From: a virus
IMG/VR virus record: IMGVR_UViG_3300046816_000070
Span: 1 to 64,000 of that record
Length of the DNA: 64,000 nt
Strand: one strand, 5' to 3'
Position numbers and translations under genes: made by a program. Positions 61,659 to 64,000 of this stretch are shown here, piece after piece. Position 1 is the stretch's first letter; each line of letters opens with the position of its first letter. The notes below the pieces were generated by a model. That model was given only the letters and a program-made list of their open reading frames with translations. It made no database searches and was not told where the DNA came from.

Positions 61659-63890
61659 TTACGCCACCGTAATGTATGGGTCAAAGTAGAACGTGGTGGA
61701 CACCGTATAGATATTCCACCGCGCCTGAATGACGCCGACTGAGTTTGGGGTGAACGAAGGCGACGTGACCTTGAACCGGTTACAGGCACGGAAGACCGCC
61801 GTACCATCTGTGATGGACGCGCCATCAGCAGTGCCAGTATATCCGCCCGGTTCAGACCCAGAAGACGTGCCGTTGGTCGTACAAATGTATATTAACCCCG
61901 GCGAACTAGCAGTCTTGATAAGATCGCCAATGACATAGCCGTGAGTATTCTGACGTGCCGCAGCCACACTATCATAGCTGGCACTGGTATCACCAGTCAA
62001 CGTAGTAGGAGTAGCTAGCACATCGACCCTTGATCCGACCCGTGACAGTATCGGGGAACTGGCATCGCTGGGGTATTGCACGTCCAGTTGCAGATCAAAG
62101 TTGGTCGGTAGAGAAGCGGCGAAGATTAGGCCGTGCGCAGTCACAGTCTTGCTAGCCCCGGTCACGGTATTGAACCGACCGAAGTATGGAGTACGCAGGA
62201 AGCTGCCACCCAGAATTGCATTGCCGTTGATGTTGGCAGTGGTCGTTGCCTTCCACCCGTAACCCACATCGTCGTTGGCACCGCCCGTGCGAACCACGGT
62301 CAACTCAGGGATAATATCGCCCTGAAACTGACTGAGCCACATGCGGTTACGCTTATTATCCGGGCCGCAGCGGGCAGCCAGAGCATACTGCCGCGACGGG
62401 GACACGATGGATTGTCCAAACATAGCGGTCAACGCCGCGTTGGTTTTGCAGCCTTCGATCAGAACCGAAGTCCGCGAACTCAATAGCTTAAAGATCGTAC
62501 CGGTAATCTGTGACAGATCGCAGCCTATGACTGACATAACGACGCCGGTACCCTGCCCCAGACCATCTTGTCCAAACAGAGTGGTAGGCACCGTGCCGGT
62601 GTCTGCGAACGTGCAGTTGAGGAAGTCGGTCCACCCAGACAGGTATATGACTTGGCTGGCGTTACCGAAGCGGAACTTGCAATCGCGGAATGTGGCATGG
62701 CCGAAGTCGCCGTTACACCCGATGCCGCCCGCACTGTCATTACCGGCAAAGTTGAAGGTACAGGTATCTAGCAGCATTTCACTAAAGTTCGTAGAACTCA
62801 AGCGAATTTCTAAGTTGCCAGCGGTCGCATTGTTGATGAGTGACAACCCATAACAGTACCCAAAAAACCCGAAGTCAATGGCCCCTCCGATGACGCTTTC
62901 CGTAGCGCCAGCCAACAAGTCCGCAGACACAGGCGGCATACTTCCAGCCTCGTTCACTGAAAGAACGCGAGTAGGCGCTATGATGGTACTGGTGCCGCCG
63001 CCCGAAGTGAAGGCAGCGAACGTCGCTCCCTGTGTAGAAGGGTTATGATTGTTACCGAGGAAGAACGTGTTACCTATGGTGCCGCCCCAGTTTGCAGCCG
63101 TGACGCATTGGATGCGATTGTGTGGTGCCGCCCAATTAGAAAACACGTTTGAGGAGATTTTGAGCGTAGTCCACGTTACGGTATTGTCCGCCGTGGTGCC
63201 GCCCAGCGTTGTACTCCACGTTGGCTCCGCGCCGTTACCGGCGGTACCCGCAGTAGAGGCAATCAAAATCTTCGTGCCATCGTTACTCTTGATGACGTGG
63301 CCCAACGTAACCGATGTATTCTTAACCGTGGTCCAGATCGGCGTGTTCGTCATATCACCATTCATCGTGCTGATGCCGGTGATTTCCTGCCAAGTGACTG
63401 TGTTATCAGTGGTCTTTACACCGCGCGTAAACGTCCAGACCGGCTCCAACGAGGCAGCCGAAGTACCTGCGGCGATACAGACATGGACGCGCTCATTACC
63501 TACATGGCAAGCATTGGCAATGTTGGTTACAGGAGCGCCCGTACACTGGATAGCGGTGCCGCCCGGCGTCAGTGCCAACTCAAAAGCAGAGGCGGTTAGG
63601 CCGCCCGCAACAACATAATAGACGGTGCCATTGGTAAATCCACCGGGAGCGGAACCCCCAGAGAACACGACAGTATCCGTACCGGCAACGAAGTTGTGCG
63701 TAAGGGCAGTACCGCCATTATCCTTCCATGTGAACACACCGGGGTTGGCAACGGTGACTGTATAGGCAGATGACTGGTTCGACGGACGACGAATATCGCC
63801 CACAGAATAGGTGGTGCCCGCAGCCCATGCAGCTACGCTGGTGTACTTGTTGCTACTGGTGTACCAAGTAGTGGTGCCTGTAAACGCCAT
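61659..63890 (-). CDS. Tail spike/receptor-binding protein (743 aa)
   Basis: The centre (about 270-500) is a run of beta strands with regular Asn/Ser/Cys turns (FRDCKFRFGNAS, DFLNCTFADTG, SVIGCDLSQIT) of the parallel beta-helix type used by tail spikes. Flanking it are short repeated surface modules: WAAGTTYSVGDIRRPSN (near 20), GHVIKSNDGTKILIASTAG (~195), HGYVIGDLIKTASSPGLIYI (~675), each followed by a GTS...EP...TDGTVTW-like phrase. These resemble small carbohydrate-binding repeats. The enzyme or lectin target is unknown. Confidence 0.78.
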   Translation of the reverse strand: MAFTGTTTWYTSSNKYTSVAAWAAGTTYSVGDIRRPSNQSSAYTVTVANPGVFTWKDNGGTALTHNFVAGTDTVVFSGGSAPGGFTNGTVYYVVAGGLTASAFELALTPGGTAIQCTGAPVTNIANACHVGNERVHVCIAAGTSAASLEPVWTFTRGVKTTDNTVTWQEITGISTMNGDMTNTPIWTTVKNTSVTLGHVIKSNDGTKILIASTAGTAGNGAEPTWSTTLGGTTADNTVTWTTLKISSNVFSNWAAPHNRIQCVTAANWGGTIGNTFFLGNNHNPSTQGATFAAFTSGGGTSTIIAPTRVLSVNEAGSMPPVSADLLAGATESVIGGAIDFGFFGYCYGLSLINNATAGNLEIRLSSTNFSEMLLDTCTFNFAGNDSAGGIGCNGDFGHATFRDCKFRFGNASQVIYLSGWTDFLNCTFADTGTVPTTLFGQDGLGQGTGVVMSVIGCDLSQITGTIFKLLSSRTSVLIEGCKTNAALTAMFGQSIVSPSRQYALAARCGPDNKRNRMWLSQFQGDIIPELTVVRTGGANDDVGYGWKATTTANINGNAILGGSFLRTPYFGRFNTVTGASKTVTAHGLIFAASLPTNFDLQLDVQYPSDASSPILSRVGSRVDVLATPTTLTGDTSASYDSVAAARQNTHGYVIGDLIKTASSPGLIYICTTNGTSSGSEPGGYTGTADGASITDGTAVFRACNRFKVTSPSFTPNSVGVIQARWNIYTVSTTFYFDPYITVA

Positions 63891-63891
63891 C

Positions 63892-64000
63892 TTACGTCCT
63901 CGCGATCTTGAGGGACGTTGTTACTTGCGTGACAGATGTTGGCGAACCAGTGATGATAGCCCGTATGACGCGACCAGCAGAAATACTGGTAGTCCAACCC
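63892..64000 (-). CDS. C-terminal end of a virion protein (partial)
   Basis: The minus frame entering from the right edge reads to a stop at 63892. Its last ~35 residues (GWTTSISAGRVIRAII, then SVTQVTTSLKIART) have the alternating beta pattern common at the tips of phage fibres. The N-terminus lies outside the window. Confidence 0.65.
   Translation of the reverse strand, partial: GWTTSISAGRVIRAIITGSPTSVTQVTTSLKIART

Overview
The window is phage DNA. It carries a tailed-phage head module (portal, scaffold, HK97-fold capsid, small and large terminase), a lysis cassette (SAR-type lysozyme, holin, spanin-like proteins), a complete replication module and long virion genes. There is no tape-measure, sheath or baseplate series. 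The large portal, the tail-nozzle-like protein and the very long internal-virion-like proteins point to a short-tailed (podovirus-like) phage. A spanin-like lipoprotein and membrane protein imply a Gram-negative host. The general look of the small proteins suggests an alphaproteobacterium, but that is inference only. I see no integrase, excisionase or CI-type repressor, so a lytic life is more likely.

Layout. (1) 1-17071, minus strand: portal, two collagen-like fibre genes, a glycan cassette (GT2-TPR protein, two paralogous glycosyltransferase-like proteins of which one is fused to a methyltransferase, and an NAD-dependent epimerase), small head proteins, scaffold, capsid, adaptors, then three more collagen-like genes running off the left edge. 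(2) 17206-19896, plus strand: small terminase, a DEDD exonuclease with a zinc ribbon, large terminase. (3) 19936-23653, minus strand: small genes including a holin-like protein, an OmpR-type DNA-binding protein and a GIY-YIG nuclease. (4) 23654-24364: a roughly 700-base AT-rich control region rich in repeats. (5) 24365-44066, plus strand: one long early/replication operon. It holds many tiny overlapping genes, several of them single-pass membrane peptides, a Cys-rich 547-aa protein, an M20-like peptidase and two tRNA-like genes. Then come family A DNA polymerase, nucleotide-metabolism genes, a Cas4-like nuclease, a VRR-NUC-type nuclease, an SNF2-type helicase and a primase-polymerase/helicase. 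It ends at a rho-independent terminator at 44137. (6) 64000-44008, minus strand: tail spike, lysis cassette, tail nozzle and internal virion proteins, ending in a SprT-like protease and a membrane protein convergent with the early operon.

How it may work together: the early operon would take over the cell and replicate DNA with its own primase-polymerase, polymerase and helicases. The terminase unit packages into the portal/capsid made by the left block. The right block supplies tail, ejection proteins and lysis. The most distinctive system is the set of five Gly-Pro-Thr collagen-like proteins surrounding a glycosyltransferase/methyltransferase/epimerase cassette, which resembles the glycosylated GPT collagen of Bacillus spore surfaces (BclA). 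The second is a pair of tandem tRNA-Glu-like genes whose anticodon loop has 8 instead of 7 bases and lacks U33.
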